64,000 nucleotides of DNA from Argyresthia goedartella (lineage: Eukaryota; Arthropoda; Insecta; Lepidoptera; Argyresthiidae), in the NCBI GenBank assembly GCA_949825045.1, contig OX463832.1, forward strand, positions 17,726,552-17,790,551, in the 5' to 3' direction. Under the pieces are notes generated by a model. The model was not told the DNA's origin. It searched no databases and worked only from the letters and a program-made list of their open reading frames with translations. The translations under genes were made by a program, and so were the position numbers. The first letter of the stretch is position 1. Every line of letters begins with the position of its first letter. Below are positions 29,288-39,539 of the stretch, in pieces.

Positions 29288-31465
29288 AATCAAATCAAAT
29301 AAAAAATCATTTATTTCCATAGGATGTTGTTACATCACTTAGATCCGTCATTACATTTTTTTGGGTGAGTTCACTAACACAATAGCGGAATCTGTGGAGA
29401 AGAGCTCACCGAAGAAACTCCACAGCCGTCGCATCTTTTGCGTTTCCTTTTTTAAATAAAATATTGTCAAATTACAAAATTAATGCTAATTATATATCGA
29501 AACAGCCTGTTACTCAAACAATCTATTCCCATGGACATCTGTCCTCTAAGTAATCAGATATCCTATAGTAACCTTTTTTGTACAATTTCTGTTTTATTAT
29601 TATTTTAAACTTGTCTAAAGGTAAGTTTTTAATATCAGTAGGGACCTTATTGTAATAGCGTATACAATTGCCTTTAAAAGAATTACTAATTTTATGTAGT
29701 CGGCTTACATAAGCAACCAACTTGTCTTTATTTCTAGTATTAAAATTGTGTATGTCATTGTACTTCTGAAAATTAGTTATATTTCTTTTTACATACACAA
29801 GATTGTCATAGATATATTGAGACACAAATGTCAGAATATTGATTTCTTTAAACTTTTCCCTCAGTGACACTCTAGGCCCTAATCTATAAATTGCACGAAC
29901 AGCCCGTTTCTGCAGAATAAATATACTATTAGCATTCGCAGCGTGACCCCACAATAAAATACCATAGGTCATTAGACTATGAAAGTAACTAAAGTAGACT
30001 AGTCTAGCGGTGTCTACGTCGGTAAGAGCTCTAATTTTTTTAACTGCGAACGCTGCCGAACTCAGTCTGTTCGACAATTTATTTATATGAGGATCCCATT
30101 GTAGTTTGGCGTCTAAAATAATGCCCAAAAAGACAGTCGACTGCACAAGGTCCAATCTCTGTCCTTTTATAAATATGTCTGTAGTTACCGGGTTCACATT
30201 GGGTAACACGAATTTAATACATTTAGTTTTCTTTTCAATAAGTAATAAATTGTTAACAGTAAACCAGTTCACTATACTAGAGATAGCATTGTTTACCTCG
30301 TCATAATTTGATTGCTGTCTTTTAACTTTAAATATCAAAGAAGTATCATCGGCAAACAATACTAACCCATGTTTTGCTTTAACAAGGTAAGGTAAATCAT
30401 TAATATATACTAAAAACAAGAAAGGACCAAGAATTGAACCTTGCGGTACGCCCATACTTATTGAAGACCCAGGTGATCTTTTCCCATTAACATCGACCAT
30501 CTGAACCCTATCTGTTAGATATGACTCCAGAAGGCCAAGGGCCTGATCTTTTACACCATAATGGCGTAACTTCCTGACAAGAGTGTCATGATGGACGCAA
30601 TCAAAAGCCTTGGATAGATCGCAGAAGACACCTATTGCATCCATTGCGTCTTCCCAGGCATCAAAAATATTGTCGATTAGTTCAACACTAGCATCGGCTG
30701 TTGAACGACCCTTTGTGAAACCAAACTGAGCAATATGAATTAAATTATTGAGATAAAAATGACTTTGCAATTGATTAAGTATGAGTTTTTCAAATATTTG
30801 GCTAAGCGTTGGTAGTATCGATATGGGTCTAAAATTGGTGGGGTCTGATGTACTACCAGCTTTGAATAAAGGTATAACTTTTCTTAGTTTCATCAAGTCA
30901 GGAAACACACCATTATCTATACATTGATTAAATATACAACAAAGGTGAGGTGCAATACAATCTACAATGGAACTAATAATTTTTACTGATAGACCATGGG
31001 CGTCAGCTGTCTTTTTCATTTCCAGGGATTTAAACGCTTTTACAATGTCTTCATTATTTACGTGCCTAAATTTAAAATCTGTTTTACAATCCTCAAAGTT
31101 TTGTTTAAGCATAGATTCAGCAGCAGCGGGAGATGAATTTAAGGACTTGGTTGTTGAAACTGGAATGTCCGTAAAGAAATTTTCGAAAGCTTTTGCTACT
31201 TCTAGGTCTGTACTTAGCAATTGATTATCTATCTTAAGCTTGAAGTTATTATGTGTAGCTTTGGCCTTTCCAGTCTCTCTGTTTATAATTTGCCAAGTCG
31301 TTTTCATTACATTGCTACTAGATTCAATTTTGTTTTTAATGAAATTAGATTTAGCTACGGCACAAACGCGTTTAAACATTTTTGAATAACTACGAACATA
31401 ATATAGAAAGGCCGTATTTTTGTTATATGATTTCTCTTCATAGAGTTCATTTAATCTTTCTAAAT
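29288..31465 (-). mobile_element. LINE-B (CR1/Jockey-like), 5'-truncated
   Basis: A minus-strand LINE copy holding most of the RT domain, a 3' UTR of about 230 bp and a tail of TTTGA repeats at 29288-29301. The protein is related to LINE-D over its full length. It lacks ORF1 and the endonuclease, which is typical of incomplete reverse transcription. The 5' end merges into an AT-rich microsatellite. Confidence 0.82.
29523..31379 (-). CDS. LINE-B ORF2, reverse transcriptase part
   Basis: An uninterrupted frame of 618 codons that continues in frame upstream to about 31452 (ERLNELYEEKSYNK). It covers the N-terminal RT extension (MKTTWQIINRETGKAK), all RT motifs (IPLFKAGSTSDPTNFRPIS, GFTKGRSTADA, FCDLSKAFDC, GVPQGSILGPFLF, LVLFADDTSL with FADD, FLGIILDAKLQWDPHI) and the C-terminal part (KRAVRAIYRLGPR ... 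NKVPTDIKNLPLDKFK). It stops at CPWE. No stop or frameshift is seen, but with no endonuclease or ORF1 it is dead on arrival. Confidence 0.88.
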   Translation of the reverse strand: MFKRVCAVAKSNFIKNKIESSSNVMKTTWQIINRETGKAKATHNNFKLKIDNQLLSTDLEVAKAFENFFTDIPVSTTKSLNSSPAAAESMLKQNFEDCKTDFKFRHVNNEDIVKAFKSLEMKKTADAHGLSVKIISSIVDCIAPHLCCIFNQCIDNGVFPDLMKLRKVIPLFKAGSTSDPTNFRPISILPTLSQIFEKLILNQLQSHFYLNNLIHIAQFGFTKGRSTADASVELIDNIFDAWEDAMDAIGVFCDLSKAFDCVHHDTLVRKLRHYGVKDQALGLLESYLTDRVQMVDVNGKRSPGSSISMGVPQGSILGPFLFLVYINDLPYLVKAKHGLVLFADDTSLIFKVKRQQSNYDEVNNAISSIVNWFTVNNLLLIEKKTKCIKFVLPNVNPVTTDIFIKGQRLDLVQSTVFLGIILDAKLQWDPHINKLSNRLSSAAFAVKKIRALTDVDTARLVYFSYFHSLMTYGILLWGHAANANSIFILQKRAVRAIYRLGPRVSLREKFKEINILTFVSQYIYDNLVYVKRNITNFQKYNDIHNFNTRNKDKLVAYVSRLHKISNSFKGNCIRYYNKVPTDIKNLPLDKFKIIIKQKLYKKGYYRISDYLEDRCPWE

Positions 31466-31545
31466 ATATAAAATAATATAATAATATAATAATATAATCT
31501 TTAAATAATATAATAATAAATAATAATAATATAATCTTTCTAAAT
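31461..31545. repeat. AT-rich microsatellite with a repeated 14-bp flank
   Basis: Repeats of ATAAT/TAATA units lie between two copies of TAATCTTTCTAAAT (31452-31465 and 31532-31545). It may have expanded by slippage after LINE-B inserted. Confidence 0.7.
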
Positions 31546-31596
31546 TCAGTGGGACTGGGCCTTTTTAGTCTAGATGCATAAGATCAGAATCTCTTC

Positions 31597-31812
31597 GGTG
31601 AATCCATGTTGTTTGTCTGAGAGATATGGATTCACCTGACTATAAATACGATTGTAGACGAGAAATTCAAAGAATTTTGCAAAACATGAGAGAATACTTA
31701 TTGGTCGATAGTTTTCGCATTTTGATTTATCACCTGATTTGAGTACAGGTATGATATGTGCAATTTTCCAAACATTAGGGAATGTTCCGGAGTTGAGAGA
31801 TTTATTAAATAA
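31597..31812 (-). pseudogene. LINE-F reverse transcriptase, middle part (inverted piece)
   Basis: On the minus strand it encodes NKSLNSGTFPNVWKIAHIIP, then SGDKSKCENYRPISIL, then SDKQHGFTEE: RT motifs 0 to 2 of a Jockey/CR1-like LINE. It abuts ACGGATT at 31813, one copy of the 7-bp duplication whose partner (AATCCGT) lies next to the LINE-F tail at 35210-35216. The C-terminal half of the same LINE lies at 32140-32349 and 34775-35209 in the opposite direction, which implies a local inversion. Confidence 0.7.
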
Positions 31813-32136
31813 ACGGATTCTATTGTTGTGCTAGGTAGGCTAGACTCGCCTAACAAAACTAAAACCTTTGTAGCAAACCGAATAGCGGCTATAGGTGAAC
31901 TCTCCGACCTCAAAGCTTGGCGCCATGTACCCACTAATGCGAATCCCGCAGACCTCGCTTCACGAGGTGTAGAACCCCAAGAGGTCAAGGGGTCGGATCT
32001 ATGGTGGCATGGCCCTTCCTTTCTCAAGGAACCTGAAGCATCATGGCCTTCTCTTTCAGTCGGTAAGGTAGTTGACCTACCTGAATTGAAAGCGTTGCCT
32101 TCTTTGGTGGCGGAGGATGCACCTATGGTGCAATAA
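31813..32136 (+). pseudogene. pol: BEL-3 Pol, RNase H to integrase linker (inverted piece)
   Basis: Encodes DSIVVLGRLDSPNKTKTF, then WRHVPTNANPADLASRGV, then LWWHGPSFLKEPEASWP. This is the end of RNase H in BEL/Pao elements. Its first codons continue exactly where BEL-3 on the minus strand stops (FWTD at about 35215), which is why I assign it to BEL-3. Its direction is opposite to the rest of BEL-3. It ends near 32136 at an abrupt change to LINE-F. Confidence 0.7.
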
Positions 32137-32139
32137 TAG

Positions 32140-32349
32140 TCTTTTGAATTATGAACAGCGTCTTAATCACTTTAAACTGTTGTCCCTGGAAAACCGAAGA
32201 AAATTACTCGATCTGAAACAACTTCACAAAATTTTACATTCCAGAATTGATTCCTCATTCCTGTTGAATAAACTTAGTATTAACTGCTACACCAGATCAC
32301 GTTTATACAGACCATTTCAATTGCAAAAATTCAAAAACAATACCTCTTA
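32140..32349 (+). pseudogene. LINE-F ORF2, C-terminal part before the DD82E insertion
   Basis: Encodes NYEQRLNHFKLLSLENRRKL, then DLKQLHKILHSRIDSSFLLN, typical of the region after the RT domain in Jockey/CR1-like LINEs. It breaks off at NNTSY where the DD82E transposon starts and resumes in frame at 34775 with FNPISRMSRLYNDL. Confidence 0.78.
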
Positions 32350-32762
32350 CACTCGGTGCCACGAATAAAGAGCTCTCGGAGAAACTGGCGGGGATTACTG
32401 CGCATGTGTACAGTCGCGGCATAATTCCGAAGTGCGTTTTTAGGGTTAGTGTGAAGGAATGAGTGTTCAGGACTTTCTTCACTCCTATTTTTTCTCTGTT
32501 TGATATTTTGTTGATTGGGATATTAGCCGATGTAAATAATGGACTTTGTGTCAAATAAACTATAGGTACTCTCTATTGACAACATTTGTTAACGTCAAGG
32601 TTGAAACCTATATATAAATAACCCCCTAGCATAGAATGCCCCTAGTCACTAGGGCCTAGTGAATATAGATACTTGTAGTAATAGTCCTGCACACTCTTTT
32701 CTTCCCGCTGACTAATAATTTGTAACAATTAAACCACAATTAAGTTTTTAACACAAAAAATA

Positions 32763-34602
32763 TTATTCATCTGACAGTAATGATATTCCTTCCATTAAAT
32801 CATCCTGCGATAAGGAACAAGGCTGCTGTTGGATGCTGGAGGCACTCGTAGAAGGCACTTGTTCATCGTCATTGGAAGATTCGCCATCCACATCTCCATT
32901 ATCGTCACTGTCTGTACTGTCATCACTATCATCACTAACCCTTATAATGAATTGTTCTGTCATTAGATCCACGACGTGGTCGCTTTTAGTATATTCTTCT
33001 TCTACTGCTTTCACCTTGTTACACAACACCTCCCATTCTCGTGCTCCCATTAAATTTACCTTTTCCTTTATAAGCCCAATAACAATATTGAGATTCCACT
33101 TCACATTTTTACTGCCTACATATTGTTTTATTGTAGACCAGGCCATCTCTATTGGGTTTAAGTCTGGATGATATGGTGGTAGTCTTAACACATTGTGGTT
33201 TTGTTCGGCCATTATTTTATCGATAGAAAATGACTTGAAATTTTCTTTATGGCCTTTAATTAATTTATACAATTCCGGTTTTAACAATTTTGCATCAAAT
33301 ACTATACCTTTCTCAGACAGCCATGCTTGCATTTCGGCTTTTTTTGAATTAGATGTGGGTGCGAGGTCATATTGCTTATTATGATAGGAAGCGTTATCAA
33401 CTACCACGACAGAACCAGGAGGTAAATTTGGAATTAATTGTGTTTGTAGCCATTTTTCATAGTTTTCGAAGTTCATATTGTCGTGGTAGTCACCTGATTT
33501 AGAACCCGCTTTAAAAGTAAGCAACGCATTTGGGACGAAGCCTGTTTCAGATCCAGCATGTACGATTACCACACGTTGGCCTTTTGATATAGGCTGTTTA
33601 AGTCCTTTTGTAGAGCCATCCGACCAGGCCTTTGGAATCGAGTGACTTGAATCTACATATGACTCGTCTGTATATATTATGGGTCGCCCCTCTTGGCGGT
33701 ATTGCTTAATCTTTTTCAGATATTCAATCCGTTTCAGGCGTAAATTTGAAGATTCAATTAGAACCTTTCGGTTATTTTCAGTTCTTTTCCATTTAAAACC
33801 TAATGCTTTGATTATGCGTCGGAGGCTTGTTTTGGATCCATCAAAATTAATATCCTCCTGTAATTTTCTTCTCAATTTTTCAATTGTTGGAAGTTCATTA
33901 TTAGTTTTGTGGTAATTGTGAATACACCTTTTTACGACACCTTGGTCAAAATTATCTAATAAGGTCACTGGTTTTTGTCGCGGTCTTTTTTTACGAGGGG
34001 TTTTCAATTGTTGGAAGTTCATTATTAGTTTTGTGGTAATTGTGAATACACCTTTTTACGACACCTTGGTCAAAATTATCTAATAAGGTCACTGGTTTTT
34101 GTCGCGGTCTTTTTTTACGAGGGGTTCGAAAGACTGCAAGTAACTCTGAATTGTGTGCTTCTTTCGAAAGCCTTTTTATAGTTGCAACAGACGTTTTGGT
34201 AGCAGTTGCTGTTCTTTTCTGACCCTGGTTTAGGACATTAATAATGCCTTGCAATTTTAAGCTAGTTGTATTCATAGCTTGTCCAAATTCTTCGCGATTT
34301 TGCTCCAAGTTATGGCAAATTTCGGTTAATATGTTTTGGTCTGTAACACTTATTGACCTGTTTCTAACTTCATTTAAATTTTGAATTGTGGCTTCTAACA
34401 AGTTTTGTAGTGTGATGGAAGAGGTGGCTGATGTGGTCTTCGCCAGTTTTAAATCAGCAACGATTTCATCAGACTCTTTTTTGATATAACAGTTCACATC
34501 GTAAACCATTTTTCTAGCTTGCCTAGTCAGTACTTTATTTTTCGGCATTTTCAACCGGGGCGAAAGATAACGTTGGGTAATATTGTATGCGACTGTACTC
34601 AA
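32763..34602 (-). pseudogene. DD82E transposase, broken by a 124-bp tandem duplication
   Basis: Two frames make one gene. The N-terminal frame (33991-34602) likely starts at the internal MPKNKVLTRQARKM. It has a helical region and the start of the DNA-binding part. The C-terminal frame (32763-34022) continues with helix-turn-helix segments (CIHNYHKTNNELPTIEKLRR, LRRIIKALGFKWKR) and the catalytic core: IIYTDESYVD, VVVVDNASYH and LNPIEMAW. I count 82 residues between the second Asp and the Glu, far from the 34-39 usual in Tc1 and mariner. The tail is Asp/Ser-rich. A direct duplication of 124 bp (units starting at 33881 and 34005) shifts the frame by one and is the only damage I see. Confidence 0.85.
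33881..34128. repeat. 124-bp tandem duplication in the DD82E transposase
   Basis: CAATTGTTGG at 33881 and 34005 starts two adjacent copies that look identical over their length. The duplicated protein segment includes TPRKKRPRQKPVTLLDNF. Because 124 is not a multiple of three, the frame is lost. Near-identity of the copies suggests a recent event. Confidence 0.9.
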
Positions 34603-34774
34603 GAAGCTTCGAGACGTGCTTTCGGTGCGGGCATCGGGAAGCGACTGATCAACGAATCAGGTGCCGGCGCTGACTACCACGCCCGTCGCTCCTCACTTCC
34701 CCGCGCCAAACACTTGTGAAAAGTGACTACTGCGCATTCAAGGACAAAGCTCTTTAGTCGTGGCGCCGAGTATA

Positions 34775-35209
34775 CTTTAACCCAATCTCCAGAATGAGCC
34801 GTCTTTACAATGATCTCACCAGCAATCACCCTGAACTTGATATTTTCGAGTCTAGGCCTCATAAATTTAATAAATCAATTAAATTGATTCTATCAAAACT
34901 ATCCTCATCCTCTTCCTAAAAATAAATGATTCTCAAAAAATATTTGTCTGTGCTAAGATTTATATTTATCTGTGTAACTTGATCAGTTATATGTATAAAA
35001 CCAACTCAAAAATATCAGCCAATAGTATAGTGTCACACTCGATTTGATTGTCAGAGCGATATTAAGAATTAGTAGTTAATAGAAATAAACAAGTATAGTT
35101 ATGTATACATATTTTGGACTACAGTTCAGTGCAGATAAGTCATAATGATGTATAAGAGTATCAAATAACTGTATTCTGTTTTGTGTACTTATGCAATAAA
35201 ATAAAATAA
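34775..35209 (+). pseudogene. LINE-F, end of ORF2, 3' UTR and tail
   Basis: Starts with codons for FNPISRMSRLYNDLTSNHPE then LDIFESRPHKFNKSIK, the end of a Jockey/CR1-like ORF2. A 3' UTR follows, ending in AATAAAATAAAATAAA at 35194-35209. The tail is followed by AATCCGT, the target-site duplication shared with 31813-31819 (inverted there). Confidence 0.78.
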
Positions 35210-35210
35210 A

Positions 35211-36221
35211 ATCCGTCCAGAAGACGCAGCGCTTTATTTTTAGTCTTAGAGCCTTCTTGACAGCGGAAGCCAATTCAGCACCTAGTAGAGCACCGCAGAG
35301 CTCTAAGCGCTGATTAGTGCAAGCTTTGATGGGAGCTACACGGGCCTTGGCACACAGCAAGTTGACATGCACGTTGCCATCAACATCTAGAGACCTGAGG
35401 TAGATACAGCTTCCGTAGGCTAGCTGCGACGCATCAAAAAAACAATGAAGTTCGACTTCATATGAATTGTTGGCTAGAACCTGTCTTGGGATTAGTAGAG
35501 ACGATAGAGTGCTAAGTTGTCGACTGAATTTTACCCAAACAACTTGGATAGAGTCGGGAACGGGTTCATCCCAATCTATTTTTTCGGCCCAAACTTTCTG
35601 GAGTAATATTTTTGCGCTAATAGTGCACAAGGACAATAATCCTAGGGGATCAAAGATTTTGAAGGTTGCTGACAAAATACTTCGTTTAGTGAAGATCGTG
35701 TCAGGTGAATAGGCGAGAGGGAATTGAATATGGTCGGTATGAGAAGACCAACCAATACCTAGAGTACTAGAGGCATTGCTAATGATTAGATCTTCAGAAT
35801 TGGTAGAGTCGGAAGCTAGAAGGTTAGAAAAGTTAGATCGATACTTTCTGAGTGGGAAGCAGCCTTTGGCTAGTTCATCGGAGACCGAACGCTGAATGTA
35901 ACGTAGCTCTTCTTCAGTATCAGCACCAGTTAAGAGATCATCACAATAAAAATCTCTTTGTATAATAGTTTTAATTTTAGAGTCGTTACATTCCTCGCCG
36001 ATCTGCCAGATGCACCTAGTGCTAAGGAATCTGGAACTTGCAAAGCCGTAAATTACCGTATTTAGCTGTAAAGTACGAAGATGTTCGTCTTCATTATCGC
36101 GCCACAGTATGAGCTGGAGGTTGCGATCCGACTCTCTTATATTTACTTGACGATACACTTTCTCTATGTCTCCTGAGAGGACGTAGCGAGCGATACTGAC
36201 GAAATCTAAGAAAAATGTCAA
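35211..36221 (-). pseudogene. pol: BEL-3 Pol, RT palm to RNase H
   Basis: Covers YRQVNIRESDRNLQLILW, the RT active site as YCDDLLTGAD, the connection (FDPLGLLSLCTISAKILLQ) and the start of RNase H (ELHCFFDASQLAYGSCIY, CTNQRLELCGALLGAEL). It ends at FWTD, part of the conserved WTDS motif, directly at the LINE-F duplication. Its frame differs from the upstream RT part (36094-36765). Confidence 0.82.
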
Positions 36222-36765
36222 ACAATGTTTTCTGAATTGGGGGGGCTACCATTTGGAGGTGATTGACCGATAGACCGGAAGTAGTGGGTTCCGACGCATT
36301 AAACACAACTCTTAGCTTGGTTGACTCACTTTTCTCTCGGATGACTGGATGATGCGGAAGAAAATATGAGTAAGGGGGTTTAGTCTCCGTAGACTCGGAA
36401 AGATGGCCTAGGTCATCGTACTCATGAATGAAGTGTGAGTACATTTTTTTCAATTCTAGTTCTTTTCTAAATCTAGCTTCTAGACTGAAGAACCTTTTTT
36501 TAGCTATGAAGTAGGATTCGCCCAGACAATCTGGTTCGTCCTTTAGTGGGATACCTTCACAAAATCGACCATCGCTTTTGCGACAAGTAGTGGAGAGATA
36601 GTGCTTTTCGCAAAGCATTTGTTCCTTGGACAGAGGTTGAATTTTTGGGACGCTTTCCAGCTCCCAGAATTTTGATAGCTCCTTCTGGATGTCGGTGTGA
36701 TTTTCATTTTTTAGGAAATTACTCATTAGGGACTTAGTGGGCGGAGTACCACATTGATTAGGCAC
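36094..36765 (-). pseudogene. pol: BEL-3 Pol, protease-RT linker and RT N-terminal part
   Basis: Contains LSKFWELESVPKIQPLSKEQ, a typical BEL/Pao linker, then GRFCEGIPLKDEPDCLGESY and PYSYFLPHHPVIREKSESTK, and RVVFNASEPTTSGLSVNHLQ. After this the frame slips and RT continues at 36221. Confidence 0.8.
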
Positions 36766-36798
36766 AAGACCTGCGAATAGCCATCCGAGCTTAGAGTT

Positions 36799-37276
36799 TT
36801 AAAGATTAGGTTTATTGGAACCTAGGGACTGCTGTTTGGAACCTATCAAGTCCCAAAACAGGCCCGAGCCGATAAGCATGTCAATAGGGGATGGTTCGTT
36901 GAAGCTGGGGTCTGCAAGCTCAAAGTCGTTTAGTTGGGTTAGTGGACTTATATCGAAATGATGCTTGGGCAAGTCATCAGTTATAGCTTTCAATACTAGA
37001 CAGAATTACAACATCAAAGGAAGTCGAACTAGATTGGAGTTTTATGGAACAACGTTCGGGGTTTAGGTCTAGGGTATTGTTACCTATGCCTACAATATTG
37101 ACATTTGATGGCTGAGAAGTCAAGTTGAGTCTTTGCTTTACACGATCAGTGATAAAGGACGATTGGCTCCCGCTGTCAAGTAAGGCCCGCACGGTAACAG
37201 TTTCGTTAGTTTCTGGATTAGTTAGTCGCACCTTAGCGGTACACAATAGAACCTCCGGGGAAGACAAGGCAGACAT
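36799..37276 (-). pseudogene. pol: BEL-3 Pol, aspartic protease
   Basis: Frame one (36977-37276) has VRALLDSGSQSSFITDRV, the protease active site DSGS. Frame two (36799-36993) continues with PLTQLNDFELADPSFNEPSP and IDMLIGSGLFWDLI, the second conserved part. A frameshift near 36985 separates them. Confidence 0.78.
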
Positions 37277-37320
37277 GACTACAGATTTTGGTTGGCTAGG
37301 GGTGGAAGAGACTGCTTCAG

Positions 37321-38507
37321 TTAGGGTAGTAGTGAGTTGTGTTTTTGTTTACATGTTCTACAAGAACCGGGGAGCCTACAGGCCTGACAGTCATGCCCAG
37401 GTCTGAGACAATTACGACACAAATTTAGTGATGCAGCAATGGAATTCCTATCCTCAGGTGTCTTAGACTTGAATGTAGTGCACTCATATACGCGATGCTT
37501 GCCTGAGCATACCATACACTCAGGCGGGGCTCGAGATGAGGGGTAGGATTCCTTGGATGTAGCAACAAACGATTTAGTCTGTGTAGTGGTCCTATGATAG
37601 GAGGCTGGGTTGGTTGGAACTTGTTTAGCTACAGCTGGTCTGTCAGTCATGTTTTTGTTAAAAGTCTCAAGAACGTCGGCGCGATTTTTCAAAAATGAGA
37701 AGAAATCATCTAGGGTAGGTATCTCAGATATAGTGTTGCGATGTTCTTCCCACTTGAAAATAGTACTGTTGTCTAACTTTGCCGCCAGAAGGTGAATAAT
37801 TAGGACATCCCACTTGTCAGTAGGTAGTCCTAGCGTGCAGAGGGCACGTAGGTTTTTAGTCACATGATCAATAATGTATCGGTTGCAGAGAAGTGACCAA
37901 GCTTCGTTGTAGTTTTTCTCAGATACATCTAGGTTACTTAGCAATCTCGCAGCTTCACCCTCTAAATAAGAGCCAAGGTAGTGGAATTTATGAATACTTT
38001 GTATTTTAGGATTATCATGAATCAATGAATCATAGATCTCTTTGAATTCCAACCACTTGTAATAGGTACCATCAAATTTAGGTATATTTATAGTAGGCAA
38101 TTTGAAACCTAAGTTATTGCACCCATCATGCTCATGATGGTGGCAACCATTGGTGTGAGAACTACTAGCTATACTTTCAGGTTGCTTGGGGGTTGAGCTG
38201 TGAGATTCAATCAAGCTTCGGGCGATAGCAATGCAAGTATCGAATTCTAGCTCAACTAGATCCCGCGTAGTTAATTCTACCTCTTGGTTAGACTCATTTA
38301 GTACTTCTATTTGGCTCTGCAACCCGTCGAACTCAATAAATAACGCTTCTATTCTTGATAACCTCATCGCAAGCGTACTTACTTCAACAGCAGAGGCACT
38401 GTCGAAGGATTCTAGTGAGTCTAAATACTGTTTGAGTACTTAGTCACGCGTCCCTTAATGGAACCGCGCTTGACATTCAACTCTTTTAATTTTAAATCGG
38501 TAGCCAT
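37321..38507 (-). pseudogene. gag: BEL-3 Gag
   Basis: Translation would start at ATG 38507 (MATDLKLKELNVKRGSIKG). A frameshift near 38430 moves to the frame holding LKQYLDSLESFDSASAVEVS and the long ORF from 38367. The BEL/Pao gag domain follows (LPTINIPKFDGTYYKWLEFK, HYLGSYLEGEAARLL). At LLCNRY-IIDHVTKNLRAL about 25-30 residues expected in relatives are missing. A three-knuckle zinc region ends the frame (CMVCSGKHRVYEC, CRNCLRPGHDCQAC, CRTCKQKHNSLL). Confidence 0.8.
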
Positions 38508-39519
38508 TGCGATGAAGTATCAGAATTGACGATTCAAATAATGAAATTGTATACGATACGCTCCTCGTTTCGTAGTCCTGCGCGCAGCCGACGACCGGTG
38601 TCTTAGCAGCGAAGCAGGCTATCAGCTGGGCAAGCAATCAGCTGAGCAGCGCGTAGGCAGTTATGTGCTCAGGCAACCGCAGGAAGCGCGCGCGTTGCCG
38701 CTTCCCGTTCCGTTTACCGTTAGCTCGGTTGCGCTGGAATCAACGTCAGAAAACTTAACAGCTGACTGCGATAAGCGAGCATTGAGGGATAGATAGAAGT
38801 GAGTATACTTCTAGATAGGTAGGTACGTACGTTAAATAGGCAAATGATTCTTGAATGCAATGGATAGGCAGACAAGCGCAAACAATTGGGTAATTAGATG
38901 ACTTGTAGGTAGGTATTTATGTTGATAGGTTATGTTATGATTACTTATAGATTTTAGACTTGCTCGACTAAATATAGATAAGCATGCGTGAAATTGCGAA
39001 TAATTTAGATCACAATGATTAGGCGTGAATAGAGGTTGGCTTGCAATTTCCCTTTGGATGATTAGGGAAATGCTTAGCGCTAAGTAGGTATTATAGGCAC
39101 GCAATTTCACTAGCAGTAGATAGATTGAGAATGATCACCAAGCACTTAGAGGAACGAATCCTGAGCATGAACACATATAGAAGAGGAGAGGAAAATGATA
39201 GGAACGGGCTCACGCTATGTTAGCAGACAAGCTAAGCAGGTAGGTGTCCAGGCTCCACAGCTTTATCCTTAGCTGATTAAGCGGCTACAGGACGTAGGCT
39301 CCTCCAACGTGACACGTAGATGGGTAGGTAGAAGTGGTGCACTCAGGTACGTGGCAGTTTGTCCCGCCGTTCTCGTTCGTCTTCTCCGTATGACGTCTTC
39401 GTGTAGCGGAACCTTCCGCGATGACGAGACCGTTGTTCTTGTGCAATCCTCTTCGGCTGGTGTAGGTTGTTGGCAAGGACGTTGACCTCGACAAAGGTTA
39501 GATGCACGCCGGTCTATGT
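38508..39519 (-). other. BEL-3 leader
   Basis: About 1 kb between primer-binding site and gag. It has no convincing ORF. Repeated TAGGTAGGTA-like stretches occur near 38815-38830 and 38905-38920. Confidence 0.5.
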
Positions 39520-39535
39520 CCTGTCACGGTCGCCA
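39520..39535 (-). promoter_or_regulatory. tRNA-Arg primer-binding site of BEL-3
   Basis: On the plus strand the bases CCTGTCACGGTCGCCA equal the 3' end of an insect tRNA-Arg with CCA. On the element strand this is TGGCGACCGTGACAGG, four bases after the LTR. Confidence 0.75.
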
Positions 39536-39539
39536 GTTT

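Larger units (their letters stand above)
32350..34772 (-). mobile_element. DD82E Tc1/mariner-like (IS630-type) transposon
   Basis: The terminal inverted repeats are CACTCGGTGCCACGAATAAA (left) and, read inward from the right, TACTCGGCGCCACGACTAAA; similarity runs for about 24 bp. The flanks are TA at 32348-32349 and 34773-34774. Removing the element and one TA restores the LINE-F reading frame, so the ends are well supported. The element is 2423 bp and carries one minus-strand transposase gene split by a 124-bp tandem duplication. Confidence 0.88.

Noticed and set aside
32833..33171. 112-codon Ser/Leu-rich plus-strand ORF
   Set aside because: Antisense of the Asp/Ser-rich tail of the DD82E transposase.
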